Shown here in pieces: positions 28,383 to 37,421 of a stretch of DNA of 51,318 nucleotides. A model generated the notes under the pieces. That model was given only the letters and a program-made list of their open reading frames with translations, was not told the origin of the DNA and ran no database searches. Source of the stretch: Methanobacteriota archaeon (lineage in GTDB: Archaea; Methanobacteriota; Methanobacteria; Methanobacteriales; Methanobacteriaceae); the NCBI GenBank assembly GCA_023434825.1, contig JAEYSH010000097.1, positions 1-51,318 on the forward strand. Direction: 5' to 3'. Numbering within the stretch: position 1 is the stretch's first letter; each line of letters begins with the position of its first letter. The position numbers and the translations under genes are program-made.

Positions 28383-28746
28383 TCAAGGTGGAAAACCACT
28401 GGATAATGAAGTTACTTCTTCTAATTTACCTTCATTAAAGTGATTCAAATTTTTTCCTACGTTTCCAGGAGTAATTTTATAAACTTTGATACATGCATTT
28501 TTTAATATTTGAAATGCTACAGGGTCCATTTTTCCAGAAATTAAAACATCTATGCCATTATAAACTAATAATTGTGCCGCTGCGCTCCCTGATCCTGATT
28601 TATTTTTAGCATAATTTTCTATTACTGATATTTCTTTAATTTGTTCCTTTTTCTGTATATGATACAATGAAAGAAGAAGAACTTCCAAATATATTGCTTA
28701 TCAATGAATTTATTTCATAACTTGCTGATGCTACTGCTATTTTCAT
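28383..28746 (-). pseudogene. NifX/NifB-like (dinitrogenase iron-molybdenum cofactor family) protein with a one-base frameshift
   Basis: ATG 28746 after GAGGAT opens MKIAVASASYEINSLISNIF, the family start, and runs to SYTEKGTN-stop. The rest of the domain (KEISVIENYAKN, SGSAAAQLLVYNGIDVLISG, GNVGKNL) continues in another frame to 28383. Removing one A from the A5 run (T-run 28648-28652 on the plus strand) restores a complete protein of about 120 residues. It is therefore a fresh mutation, a sequencing error in a homopolymer, or programmed slippage. The family binds or delivers Fe-S/FeMo-type cofactors; the role in this organism is unknown. Confidence 0.8.
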
Positions 28747-29085
28747 AATATCCTCTTTTAAAATCGAGTAAGTTATGAATATATATTCAAAATTAGAATA
28801 TAAATTTTTTGAATAATTCCAAATTAGAATTATCATGAACCAACATTTAACAAAATTTCAATAAAATTAACAAAACATTTATATGTATCATTTAAACTAA
28901 AAAAGTATATTTCATTGATCTTTCATCTATTTTAATTATAATTTTCATATTTAATCTTATTTACATAGGATTAAGATAATTGCACTGTTTATAATGCGTA
29001 TTTGGTATTTATATAACAAATAAAGCCATTTTCACTTTTATTTTTAATATAAAATGTAAAAAAATTTAATTAATGAGGCGATTAG
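28747..29085. promoter_or_regulatory. Divergent promoter region
   Basis: TTTATATAAC at 29008-29017 is a strong TATA box for the radical SAM gene (start near 29040), with GAGGCGAT as its Shine-Dalgarno sequence just before 29086. The left half serves the NifX-like gene on the minus strand. Nothing else stands out in this 339-bp region. Confidence 0.5.
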
Positions 29086-30441
29086 ATGAAGGTAACATTC
29101 ATAAACCCCCCACAAACAAACTCAAAATACAAATTCATAGGAGTAGTAGCACCTCCACTTGGAATAGCGTATATGGCTGCAATTTTAGAGGAAAATGATA
29201 TTGATGTAAATATCATAGATGCATCTGCCCTTGATATGACTTGGAAATCTTTAGAAGAGGAACTGCGTAGTCATTCTCCAGATATAGTGGCGATAACAGC
29301 TTTAACTCCCACCATTGATCAGGCTATGAAAACAGCCCAAATTACAAAAAAAATCTGTCCAAATGCTTTGGTAGTAATGGGAGGATACCATCCTACATTT
29401 AATCATCAAGAACTTTTAGAAACAGATTTTGTGGATATTGTAATCATGGGAGAGGGCGAATATACTATGTTGGAGGTTGCAAAAACCATAAAAAACAAAG
29501 GAAATCTGGATGAAGTTAAAGGAATAGCTTTTGAAAATGTTGTTACTCCTCCACGTCCTTTAATAACTGATTTAGATAGTCTTCCTTTACCTGCATTACA
29601 TTTACTCCCTATGGATCATTATAAGCTATTAAATATGAAAACAAACATGGCTACAATGATAACCAGTCGCGGATGCCCAATGCAGTGTTCTTTTTGCGCT
29701 TCAGCTGCATTACATGGCTCTAAATTACGTCTTAGATCTCCAGAAAAAATAGTGGATGAAATGGAGTATTTAGTTGAAAAATATGACGTGGAAACAATTG
29801 CTTTCATGGATGATACTTTCACCCTTCGGGCTAAAAGAGTAGAAGAGATATGCTCCGAGATTAAAAAAAGGAATTTGAATGTTTTCTGGGGATGTACAGC
29901 TCGAGTAGATACGTTATCTGAAAATTTATTGAAGCAAATGCGTGAAGCAGGATGCATTGCTATTTTCATGGGTGTTGAATCTGCTGATCAGCAAATGCTT
30001 GATGAAGTGAACAAGCAGACAACTATCTCAAAAATAAAACATGCATTTGAACTTTCTAAAAAAGAAAAAATGCGTACTATTGCTTCTGTGGTTTTAGGAA
30101 TGCCTGGTGATACTAAAGAAAGCATGGGAAGAACAATAAAATTTGTACAGGAATTGAAACCATCGTATGCTATTTTCAGCCTGGCCACTCCTTATCCCGG
30201 GACTCGATTTTACCAGCAAATGATGGAAAAAAATCTGATAAAAGTTAAAGATTGGTCTAAATATACTCTAATTTCCCCTATTTTAGATACTATGGAATGT
30301 TCCTTAGATGAACTTAGAAAGATTCAAGGTAGAGCTTTTCGTAAATTTTATCTCCGTCCAAGATATATTTTTAGTCAGGTATGGATGGACGGGCCAATGC
30401 TTTTAAAAACTATTGTTGGAGTAATTAAAAACGTAATATAG
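29086..30441 (+). CDS. B12-binding-domain radical SAM protein
   Basis: 451 residues. An N-terminal cobalamin-binding fold (residues 1-140; PPLGIAYMAAILEEN, VVMGGYHPTF) is followed by a radical SAM core with TSRGCPMQCSFC (C-x3-C-x2-C near 200) and FMDDTFTL. The C-terminus has YPGTRFY and a short extension. The family contains methyl- and ring-forming enzymes acting on lipids, cofactors or antibiotics; the D-x-H-x-x-G cobalamin motif is not evident (GEGEYT instead), so the domain may bind without the usual His ligand. Monocistronic; substrate unknown. Confidence 0.85.
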   Translation: MKVTFINPPQTNSKYKFIGVVAPPLGIAYMAAILEENDIDVNIIDASALDMTWKSLEEELRSHSPDIVAITALTPTIDQAMKTAQITKKICPNALVVMGGYHPTFNHQELLETDFVDIVIMGEGEYTMLEVAKTIKNKGNLDEVKGIAFENVVTPPRPLITDLDSLPLPALHLLPMDHYKLLNMKTNMATMITSRGCPMQCSFCASAALHGSKLRLRSPEKIVDEMEYLVEKYDVETIAFMDDTFTLRAKRVEEICSEIKKRNLNVFWGCTARVDTLSENLLKQMREAGCIAIFMGVESADQQMLDEVNKQTTISKIKHAFELSKKEKMRTIASVVLGMPGDTKESMGRTIKFVQELKPSYAIFSLATPYPGTRFYQQMMEKNLIKVKDWSKYTLISPILDTMECSLDELRKIQGRAFRKFYLRPRYIFSQVWMDGPMLLKTIVGVIKNVI

Positions 30442-30523
30442 AAGATTTTAAGCTAAAAAAGGAATATTCAAAATATTTATTCTTTATTTTAAATTTAAAA
30501 ATAAATTGAAAGTTATAGGAATA

Positions 30524-31438
30524 TTATAAATCCCATTTTTCTTTCATTCTATCAAGGGCCATTTCATAGGATGGGATGTTGGTTTGACAGCCCTCGGCTT
30601 CAACAATAAACGATGCCACTGAAGATGCGAATTTCGCACAGTAGTCCAGATTATATTCACTTAAATAAGCTTTTAAAAATGCTGAACGGTAAGAATCACC
30701 AGCTCCTGTTGGATCAATTGGGTCACGTACCACAGCATCGACTTTAATCTTTTCATCAGCGTATACTACGCTGCCTTCTGCACCATAGGTTTTAACCACA
30801 ATTTCTGGCCCTAATTCTTTTAATTCCCATATATTTACATTTAAAATTTCTAATATTCTATCAATTTCGTAATGATTACCAAAAAGAATATTAGAAACAC
30901 TGATAACTCCTTTTAACTCTTCTGGAGAATACATATGGAGATCTTGACCGGGATCAAAGGATATCATCTTTCCGAGGTCATTAGCAAGTTCTCCTGATCG
31001 TCGGTTAAAATTTGGATCACCAGTAGCTAGGTGCACTGCACTTGCTTTTTTAACGGCTCTTTCTGGCGCTGGTGAATATTTAAAAAAAGCTGCTGCTCCC
31101 CAGTAGAAATAACTTATCTGGTCGTTATTTGAATCGGTAAAAACCCATGCCATTGGAGATTTTTCATCTTCAATAACAATCATATCTTCGGTGTCTATTC
31201 CCATGTTTTCAAGTTTATCATGATATTCAGAATCTTTGAATTTAGACCCTACAGCAGATACAAGTCCTGTTTTTAGCCCTAAAGTTGCACCAACCATTGC
31301 AACGTTTGCTGCAGCTCCACCGTCGAAATTTTTAATTTGTTTTATGAGAGTTGAAGAGTTAGGGGATGGAAATTCTTTAACCACAACGATAGAATCTAAA
31401 GCGGTGTGTCCGATTGCGAGTAAGTCATTTTTTTGCAA
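30524..31438 (-). CDS. PfkB-family carbohydrate/nucleoside kinase
   Basis: 304 residues. Start signature GHTALDSIVVV, sugar-binding FDGGAAANVAMVGATLGL, and the anion-hole/catalytic-base motif DPTGAGDSYRSAFL near 240, with the catalytic Asp. This is the ribokinase fold; archaeal relatives phosphorylate nucleosides, fructose 6-phosphate or ribose-type sugars, and the substrate is not decidable here. Divergent from the GlnA-like gene with 240 bp between them. Confidence 0.85.
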   Translation of the reverse strand: MQKNDLLAIGHTALDSIVVVKEFPSPNSSTLIKQIKNFDGGAAANVAMVGATLGLKTGLVSAVGSKFKDSEYHDKLENMGIDTEDMIVIEDEKSPMAWVFTDSNNDQISYFYWGAAAFFKYSPAPERAVKKASAVHLATGDPNFNRRSGELANDLGKMISFDPGQDLHMYSPEELKGVISVSNILFGNHYEIDRILEILNVNIWELKELGPEIVVKTYGAEGSVVYADEKIKVDAVVRDPIDPTGAGDSYRSAFLKAYLSEYNLDYCAKFASSVASFIVEAEGCQTNIPSYEMALDRMKEKWDL

Positions 31439-31678
31439 GAAATATCACCTTTATGGAATTTAACATTATAAGAGATAATCATATAATTAGATTAATCCAT
31501 GACTTCTTTGATTTTATTTTACAAGTATTAAAATTTTTCTAAGTTATGAGCCTCATTTTTAAATTTTAATGAAATATCTTATTTAGAACTTTTTATTTTT
31601 CAAATTTTCAATCATTTTAGAATAATTACTTATAGTAATCGTATTAATAATAGATTCATGTGATTTAGGGGCATAATT

Positions 31679-33085
31679 ATGAGTGAAAATCTAATAGAGA
31701 AACAAAATAATTCTCTTAAAACAGAAATAGGAGATGAAAATAGCTTTTCATCCGAATCTATTACAAATACTGACAATTTTTCAATTCCTGAAGATATTAA
31801 ATTTCTAAGAATAGTCTGGTGTGATAATGCAAATGTAATCAGAGCTAAAGCAGTTCATATTAACACCATTGAAGATTCAAACTATTCTGTGGGTATTTCC
31901 AATGCACAGCAGGGAGTACCTGTAACTTTTGATGGTGTTATTCCTGAATCTGGATTGGGTCCAGTTGGAGAAATCCATTTAAAAGCAGATATTTCAAGTT
32001 TCACGCCTGTTCCGTATTCTAAGGGTCATGGGCGTGTTATGGGAAATATGATGGCAAATGGAAGTCCATGGGAGTATTGCCCAAGAGATTTTCTAAAAAG
32101 AATGATTCAAAAAGCATTAAAAATGGGTATTGAAATAAAAGGGGCATTTGAAAATGAATTTTACCTTTTAAATGAATTTGATGGTGTTATTGAACCAGCG
32201 GATAATTCTCCATTTGCATCAACCTATTCAATGGATAAAAATATTGAAATTATCAATGAAATTGTAGATACCCTCGTAAATCAAGGTATGGAAGTCCAGC
32301 AGTACTACCCCGAAGCAGGGCCGGGGCAAAATGAAATTACTATCAAATATGCAGATGCTCTTAAGGCATGTGATAATCAGATAGCTTATAGAGAAACTGT
32401 AAAAGCAATTGCAAGTAAAAATGATCTTATTGCTTCTTTTCTTCCTAAAATATTTGAAGAAAAAGCAGGAAGTGGATGTCATCTCCATTTAAGTTTGTGG
32501 AATAATAATGAAAATATACTGGGCGATTCTAAAAATGAATATGGTATCTCTGAAGTAGGTCGTCATTTCATTGCGGGGATTTTAAATCATTTGCCTGCTT
32601 TAATGGCTATTACAGCACCCATACCTAATTCTTACAGAAGAATTAAACCTAATTATTGGAGCGGTGCTTTTAAATGCTGGGGAATGGATAATAGGGAAGC
32701 TGCGATCAGGGGAATTTCTGAAACAGATAATATAATGAAACATTTTGAATTTAAAGTACTTGATGCATCTTCTAATCCATACATAGCTTTTGGTGCAATT
32801 ATTGCTGCAGGTTTACATGGCATAAAAGAAAAAATAGAACTTGAAGAACCTGTGCAAGAAAATCCGGGAATATTAACTGATGAAGAACTGAAAGAGCGGA
32901 ATATAATACCATTACCTTCAAAATTAGGAAATTCAATAATGGAACTTGAAAAGGACAATATTATACTGGATGCAATGGGTTATAATTTTTCAAAGGCATA
33001 TATTGCCGTAAAAAAAGCAGAATTAGATGCATTGGAGCATCTTGAACTTGAAGAAGAAGTTAAGCTTTTATTAGAAAAATATTAA
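31679..33085 (+). CDS. Glutamine-synthetase-like ligase (divergent GlnA homologue)
   Basis: 468 residues with the GS beta-grasp (FLRIVWCDNANVIRAKAV) and catalytic domain: GAFENEFYLL (metal-binding E-x-E), YYPEAGPGQNEI (usual E-G-G-P-G-Q-F/E), AGSGCHLHLSLW (usual GNGMHVH-S), and SYRRIKPNYWSGAFKCWG (usual N-S-Y-K-R-x-x-P). The N-terminal 38 residues are an extra polar tail. Substitutions in the ammonium and substrate region suggest a glutamine-synthetase-like enzyme ligating glutamate to another amine (for example gamma-glutamyl-polyamine or ethanolamide type) rather than the housekeeping enzyme; this is inference. The stop overlaps the convergent coiled-coil gene by 4 bp. Confidence 0.8.
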   Translation: MSENLIEKQNNSLKTEIGDENSFSSESITNTDNFSIPEDIKFLRIVWCDNANVIRAKAVHINTIEDSNYSVGISNAQQGVPVTFDGVIPESGLGPVGEIHLKADISSFTPVPYSKGHGRVMGNMMANGSPWEYCPRDFLKRMIQKALKMGIEIKGAFENEFYLLNEFDGVIEPADNSPFASTYSMDKNIEIINEIVDTLVNQGMEVQQYYPEAGPGQNEITIKYADALKACDNQIAYRETVKAIASKNDLIASFLPKIFEEKAGSGCHLHLSLWNNNENILGDSKNEYGISEVGRHFIAGILNHLPALMAITAPIPNSYRRIKPNYWSGAFKCWGMDNREAAIRGISETDNIMKHFEFKVLDASSNPYIAFGAIIAAGLHGIKEKIELEEPVQENPGILTDEELKERNIIPLPSKLGNSIMELEKDNIILDAMGYNFSKAYIAVKKAELDALEHLELEEEVKLLLEKY

Positions 33086-34014
33086 TTTTCGAATTCTTCC
33101 TCTATCTCTCTTTCTCCTAAAATATCACTGGTTTTATTGACCCTAACAGGTTCAATTTCAATTTCTTTTGGTGGTTGCAATTTCTTGATATCTTCTTCTA
33201 ACTCATCAATATCTTCTGGAATTCTATTAAGCAGTCTATTAAATAATCCCAGATTTTTTAAATTATTTATGGCTTCAGCAGACATTAAAAGATAATGTTC
33301 TAACTTTCTTTTTTTGGCCTCTAACTCTATTATATTCTCATCTTTTTTATTTGCAACTTCTTGAAGATGTCTGTAATTGTTTATAAGTTTATTATATTCT
33401 ATCTGGATGTTTTTAAGTCTTTTAAGCTCTACTTTCTTTTCTTCAATTAATTTTTCCTGTTTTGATTTAATCTCTAAAATATTTTCGTAGTTGCTTTTTA
33501 ATCTTGCAATTTCGTCTTCTTTATTTTTTAAATCGTTTTTAAGGCCGACATTCCCAATTTTGTATATTTCTATCTGTTTTTTGAGGTTTTCATCATCTTG
33601 AAGTCTGTTTTGAAGGTTTTTATTTTCTTTTTCAAAACTAATTTTGAGGGCACTGATTTCAGATTCTTTAACCTCAAGTTGATGCCTTAATTTGGAGGAT
33701 TCAATTTCATATTTATCTTCAAAGGTGCTTAATTCAGATTTATATGCTTCTTCAGCTTCCTGTTTTTGTGAAAGTGCTTTCTGGATCTCTAGATTTTTTT
33801 CCTGTATTTTAAGATCCTTTAATTGAATTTCCAGATTTGAAGATTCTAGTTTTGCATTGAGTTCCTTTGATTTCTGTATTTCTCTATCATACTCTTTTTC
33901 ACTGATTATAATTACATCAGCTATATCTTCAAGATTATTTGCTTGTATTTCGTCTTTTTCTATCCAAACAACGTACTTATCGTATTTTGTGATTTTCTTT
34001 TTTATGACACCCAT
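33082..34014 (-). CDS. Long coiled-coil protein of unknown function
   Basis: 310 residues. After a small beta-rich head (YDKYVVWIEKDEIQANNLEDIADVIIIS) comes an almost unbroken coiled coil from about 40 to 230, rich in E, K, L and Q with heptads. A short helical tail follows (PEDIDELEEDIKKLQPP). No catalytic motif, membrane segment or signal. Its 3' end overlaps the GlnA-like gene tail by 4 bp. Possibly structural or scaffold; no family recognised. Confidence 0.7.
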   Translation of the reverse strand: MGVIKKKITKYDKYVVWIEKDEIQANNLEDIADVIIISEKEYDREIQKSKELNAKLESSNLEIQLKDLKIQEKNLEIQKALSQKQEAEEAYKSELSTFEDKYEIESSKLRHQLEVKESEISALKISFEKENKNLQNRLQDDENLKKQIEIYKIGNVGLKNDLKNKEDEIARLKSNYENILEIKSKQEKLIEEKKVELKRLKNIQIEYNKLINNYRHLQEVANKKDENIIELEAKKRKLEHYLLMSAEAINNLKNLGLFNRLLNRIPEDIDELEEDIKKLQPPKEIEIEPVRVNKTSDILGEREIEEEFEN

Positions 34015-34070
34015 GGAAACCCCTTCTTGAAAAATCTATTTTTTATAATTTTATTTTGTATTTAAATATA

Positions 34071-34937
34071 TTACCTTATTCTTTCAAAACCATATTTTTC
34101 AACTATTTTTTGTCCTTTGAATGTTAAAATAAAATTTAAAAAGTCATTTATTCGATTATCAGTATTACATGGTATGAAACTTATAATATGCCGTGTATCT
34201 TCTTTTATGATATCTATTCCTTCTTCTAAGCTGCGACTTACGAATGTATAGAATTCATGATTATTTTTTATGAATTTAATGGCTTCATGAGGTGATTTAA
34301 ATCCTGTTTTTAACTTATAATGGATTCCTTCATCATCGAGGGTATTCCATGCCAATCTTTGGGGTGAATCTTCAATTTCAATAAAATTTTTATCTTTAAG
34401 GTCTTTTATACTGTTTATAGGCTTCTTCTCGCCGGATATAAGTACTAAATGGTCATATGCTATGGGAGTAAAATCTAAATTTCCAATTAGGGCATGGACA
34501 GGGTCATCAAGTGTTAAAATATCTACCATGTCCATATCTGCAAGATAAAGGGCCTCTTTATCTCCTGTTGTGTATACGGCAGCATCAAGTCCGTATTCTA
34601 CTGCTAAATTCCCTAAAAGTCTTGAAGATGCATATCCTCCGCAAATAATGATTTTTTCACGCTTTTTAAACCTCTTTTCATATTTTTCATAAATTTTTAG
34701 GAGATCTTTTGCATTAGGGGTCAATAAAGAGCCTGCAGGGGTACTTAAAATAAGTTTAAAACCCAATCTTTCCTCAGCATCTTTTATGCGGCGGTTAAGT
34801 ACTGCGTGAGAAACCCCAATTTTTCGGGCTGCTTCTCGCTGGGAAAAAGTCTTAGAAACCATTTTCAGGGCTTCAAAAAGACGAAAACTATAGGTATTAT
34901 CATCTATTGTAAGGCTTATTTTGGGTTTATATTTCAT
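34071..34937 (-). CDS. ModE/LysR-type HTH regulator with periplasmic-binding-like domain
   Basis: 288 residues. The N-terminal winged helix (LFEALKMVSKTFSQREAARKIGVSHAVLNRRIKDAEERLGFKL) is of the ModE/LysR kind. A PBP-like ligand domain follows (IICGGYASSRLLGNLAVEYGLD, DDPVHALIG, HLVLISGEKKPI). Such fusions sense oxyanions or small molecules; molybdate or tungstate would fit the Mo/W enzymes further right, but that is inference. Divergent from the hexuloisomerase gene with about 150 bp between the starts. Confidence 0.75.
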   Translation of the reverse strand: MKYKPKISLTIDDNTYSFRLFEALKMVSKTFSQREAARKIGVSHAVLNRRIKDAEERLGFKLILSTPAGSLLTPNAKDLLKIYEKYEKRFKKREKIIICGGYASSRLLGNLAVEYGLDAAVYTTGDKEALYLADMDMVDILTLDDPVHALIGNLDFTPIAYDHLVLISGEKKPINSIKDLKDKNFIEIEDSPQRLAWNTLDDEGIHYKLKTGFKSPHEAIKFIKNNHEFYTFVSRSLEEGIDIIKEDTRHIISFIPCNTDNRINDFLNFILTFKGQKIVEKYGFERIR

Positions 34938-35088
34938 TAAATCCTCTCAAAGAGTAAAAATGTTATGGGAAACTTATTTTTTGATACAGTAATTCTTATT
35001 TGTTATAGATTAATATGCTAAAATCAGTATTTATATGTGGATAAACTAAAGGAATATATTGAAAAACAATTATGCAACCGGTGAGAAA

Positions 35089-35673
35089 ATGATTATAGAG
35101 GAAGCCATTGACGAAATAGTAAACAATGTAAAGGACGTAGCAGCAGAAATAGACAGTAAACGTATCAATGATATGCTTGATATGCTGGTTTCTGCAAACA
35201 ATGTTTTTATAATTGGTCTTGGAAGATCAGGACTGGTTGCAAGGGCTTTTGCAATGAGACTTATGCACCTTGGAATAAGTGTTTATGTAGTTGGGGAAAC
35301 AATTACTCCGTCTATAAACTCTGATGATTGTTTGCTTGCGATTTCAGGATCAGGAGAAACCAGTTTTATTATTAGCACTGCTAAGATAAGCAAAAAAAGA
35401 AATGCAAAAATTATCGCTGTTACTTCATATGAAGATTCTACCCTTGGAAATCTTTCTGATTTAATAATTCATGTTAAAGGCAGAACAAAAATTGATTCAG
35501 AAAAAGATTACATAAAAAGGCAAATAAACGGAAAACATCAACCTTTAGCTCCTTTGGGAACTATATTCGAAGTTTCAACTCTTATATTCCTTGAAGGGGT
35601 CATTGCTGAACTTATGAATAAAATGGGTAAAACTGAGGATGATTTGAAGGCAAGGCATACTGTTTTGGAGTGA
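35089..35673 (+). CDS. hxlB: 6-phospho-3-hexuloisomerase (SIS domain)
   Basis: 194 residues from ATG 35089, behind GGTGAG (a TTG at 35059 opens a longer frame). One SIS domain: VFIIGLGRSGLVARAFAMRLMHLG, LAISGSGETSFIISTAK, and the C-terminal PLGTIFEVSTLIFLEGVIAELM with DDLKARHTVLE. It interconverts hexulose 6-phosphate and fructose 6-phosphate; in methanogens this works in reverse in the ribulose monophosphate pathway to make ribulose 5-phosphate. The synthase partner is not in the window. Confidence 0.9.
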   Translation: MIIEEAIDEIVNNVKDVAAEIDSKRINDMLDMLVSANNVFIIGLGRSGLVARAFAMRLMHLGISVYVVGETITPSINSDDCLLAISGSGETSFIISTAKISKKRNAKIIAVTSYEDSTLGNLSDLIIHVKGRTKIDSEKDYIKRQINGKHQPLAPLGTIFEVSTLIFLEGVIAELMNKMGKTEDDLKARHTVLE

Positions 35674-35713
35674 ATTTATAGAAAATTGTTAAATGCAAGA
35701 TGAAATTTTTTGA

Positions 35714-35735
35714 TCAACCTTTTAGAAAAGGTTGA
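35714..35735 (+). terminator. Perfect 10-bp hairpin after hxlB
   Basis: TCAACCTTTT, AG, AAAAGGTTGA: a perfect inverted repeat 40 bp after the hxlB stop. No T-run follows. It could be a transcript-end structure or the scar where the second hxlB copy was lost. Confidence 0.35.
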
Positions 35736-35776
35736 CTGAAGATGATTTGAAAGCTCGGCATACGGTATTGGAGTGA
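35735..35776 (+). pseudogene. 14-codon remnant of a second 6-phospho-3-hexuloisomerase gene
   Basis: The codons read TEDDLKARHTVLE-stop, identical in protein to the end of hxlB at 35632-35673. They differ at six bases, all synonymous. No upstream part of the gene remains. Its terminal GGAGTGA (35770-35776) now stands directly before the start region of the nitroreductase gene and may serve as its ribosome binding site. Confidence 0.8.
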
Positions 35777-35777
35777 A

Positions 35778-36509
35778 TTGGATTTGTCTACAAAGGGAAA
35801 AATAACTTTAATAATTTTGATTATACTGCTTGCGGTGGTAATTGCTTATTTAATCTGGCCTAAATCTATTGGGACCCAAAATATGGCAGTTACAGCCACT
35901 GTTAAGCTTCCTGAACCTAAAATAACAGGTACTATGTCTGTAGAGCAGGCAATAAATGATCGAAGATCAGTTAGAAGATATACTAATGAATCTTTAACTT
36001 TACAGGATGTTTCACAACTCATGTGGGCTGCACAGGGGATTACGGATAATAAAACTAAATTTAGAACGGTGCCCTCTGGAGGGCATACTTTTCCATTGGA
36101 AGTATACATTTTAGTAGGTAAAAATAGCGTGAAAGGGTTAAATGAAGGCGTTTATCACTATAATCCATTTAATAACACTCTTGAGCAAATTTTAGGAAAT
36201 GATGTGCGTCCAGAATTATCTCAAGCTGCAAATGGACAACCCTGGGTAAAAGAAGCCCCTGTAGATATAATAATTACTGGAAATTACCAGAAAATGATAG
36301 ATAAATACAAAGATGAGAAGTTAAGCACCCGTTTTGTGGATATGGAAGCAGGGCATGCTGGACAAAATATATATCTGGAATCTGAGTCCCTGAATCTCGC
36401 AACAGTTGCTTTAGGTTCATTTAAAGATGATCAGGTTCATCAAATCTTAAATATCCCATCTAACGAAAACACGCTTTATATATATCCTGTTGGACATTCA
36501 GGTCTTTAA
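35778..36509 (+). CDS. Membrane-anchored nitroreductase-family (SagB-type) protein
   Basis: About 243 residues. One N-terminal transmembrane helix (ITLIILIILLAVVIAYLIW) is followed by a nitroreductase/SagB-like FMN domain: INDRRSVRRYTNESLTLQDVSQLMWAAQG, PSGGHTFPLEVYILV, APVDIIITGNY, HAGQNIYLESESLNLATVALGSF. It probably binds FMN and reduces or dehydrogenates a small substrate on the outside of the membrane; substrate unknown. Start at TTG 35778 or TTG 35784, both behind the GGAGTGA of the hxlB remnant. Confidence 0.8.
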   Translation: MDLSTKGKITLIILIILLAVVIAYLIWPKSIGTQNMAVTATVKLPEPKITGTMSVEQAINDRRSVRRYTNESLTLQDVSQLMWAAQGITDNKTKFRTVPSGGHTFPLEVYILVGKNSVKGLNEGVYHYNPFNNTLEQILGNDVRPELSQAANGQPWVKEAPVDIIITGNYQKMIDKYKDEKLSTRFVDMEAGHAGQNIYLESESLNLATVALGSFKDDQVHQILNIPSNENTLYIYPVGHSGL

Positions 36510-36535
36510 AATCCATTAATTAAAAAAGTAAATGA

Positions 36536-37294
36536 TTAAAATAGGATTCTATCGGGATATGTATAAATATTAAATCTTTCTCCTCTTGCAAATCCAACGA
36601 GTGTAATTCCTGCTTTTTGTGCTACTTCATAACCTGATGAAGTAGGGGCTGCATTAGAGGTTAAAATTGGAATCCCCACTCTTGCAATTTTTATTAGCAT
36701 GTCTGCGGGCATTCTACCACTGTAAACAATAAAACTACGTGAAAAATCTATTTTTTTTAGTGCACTGGCACCAATTACTTTATCTACCGCAACATGCCTG
36801 CTTACATCTTCTATGGCGATAAATTCATCATTATCTTTGTTAACAAGGCCAGCAATGTGAGTTCCCCCTGTAGCCTGCCATGTTTTGGCATTTTCTTTTA
36901 ACTTCTTAAAACCTTCAAATATATCTTCTTTGGAAATTGTATAATCTGAATCAACTTCATTTATATATTCGATTTTAGTTCTCCATCCACCGAAGCAATC
37001 AGAGCCAACAACAAGCTCTTTTCTAATATCAAAATCAATAAGGTCAACATCTACCTTTATAGTATTGCCTTCAATTTCTATGTTAGTTATATTATCTACA
37101 CTAACAACCAGTCCTTCTCCAAGGAGATATCCAACTGTAAACTCTTTTAAACTATTTGGGCTTATAGAAAAACTTCTCGTAACGGTATTATTAATAATAA
37201 CTTTAATCTGTTCATCATTTACAATTTTCTCATCAATTTCGGAAACTTCTTCTGCTACTCGAAGTGCAGATATTTCTCTAAACATTTCAGACAT
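36536..37294 (-). CDS. fdhD: Formate dehydrogenase accessory sulfurtransferase FdhD
   Basis: 252 residues: PNSLKEFTVGYLLGEGLV, a loop Cys in GSDCFGGW (the position of the C-x2-C pair of E. coli FdhD, with a single Cys here), HIAGLVNKDN, EDVSRHVAVDKVIGAS, SGRMPADMLIKIARVGIPIL, and APTSSGYEVAQKAGITLVGFARG. FdhD inserts sulfur into the Mo/W bis-MGD cofactor of formate dehydrogenase. Nearby mobB, moeA and the FdhA gene fit this role. Confidence 0.9.
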   Translation of the reverse strand: MSEMFREISALRVAEEVSEIDEKIVNDEQIKVIINNTVTRSFSISPNSLKEFTVGYLLGEGLVVSVDNITNIEIEGNTIKVDVDLIDFDIRKELVVGSDCFGGWRTKIEYINEVDSDYTISKEDIFEGFKKLKENAKTWQATGGTHIAGLVNKDNDEFIAIEDVSRHVAVDKVIGASALKKIDFSRSFIVYSGRMPADMLIKIARVGIPILTSNAAPTSSGYEVAQKAGITLVGFARGERFNIYTYPDRILF

Positions 37295-37421
37295 TATTTG
37301 ACCTCAAAATATTAGATTTAAAACAATTATTATTAGATGATTATTAAATAAATCTTTTATTAAATTTTAAAATGGATAAAAATAGAGTTTAAACAATAGA
37401 AAATATTAAAAAATGAATTAA

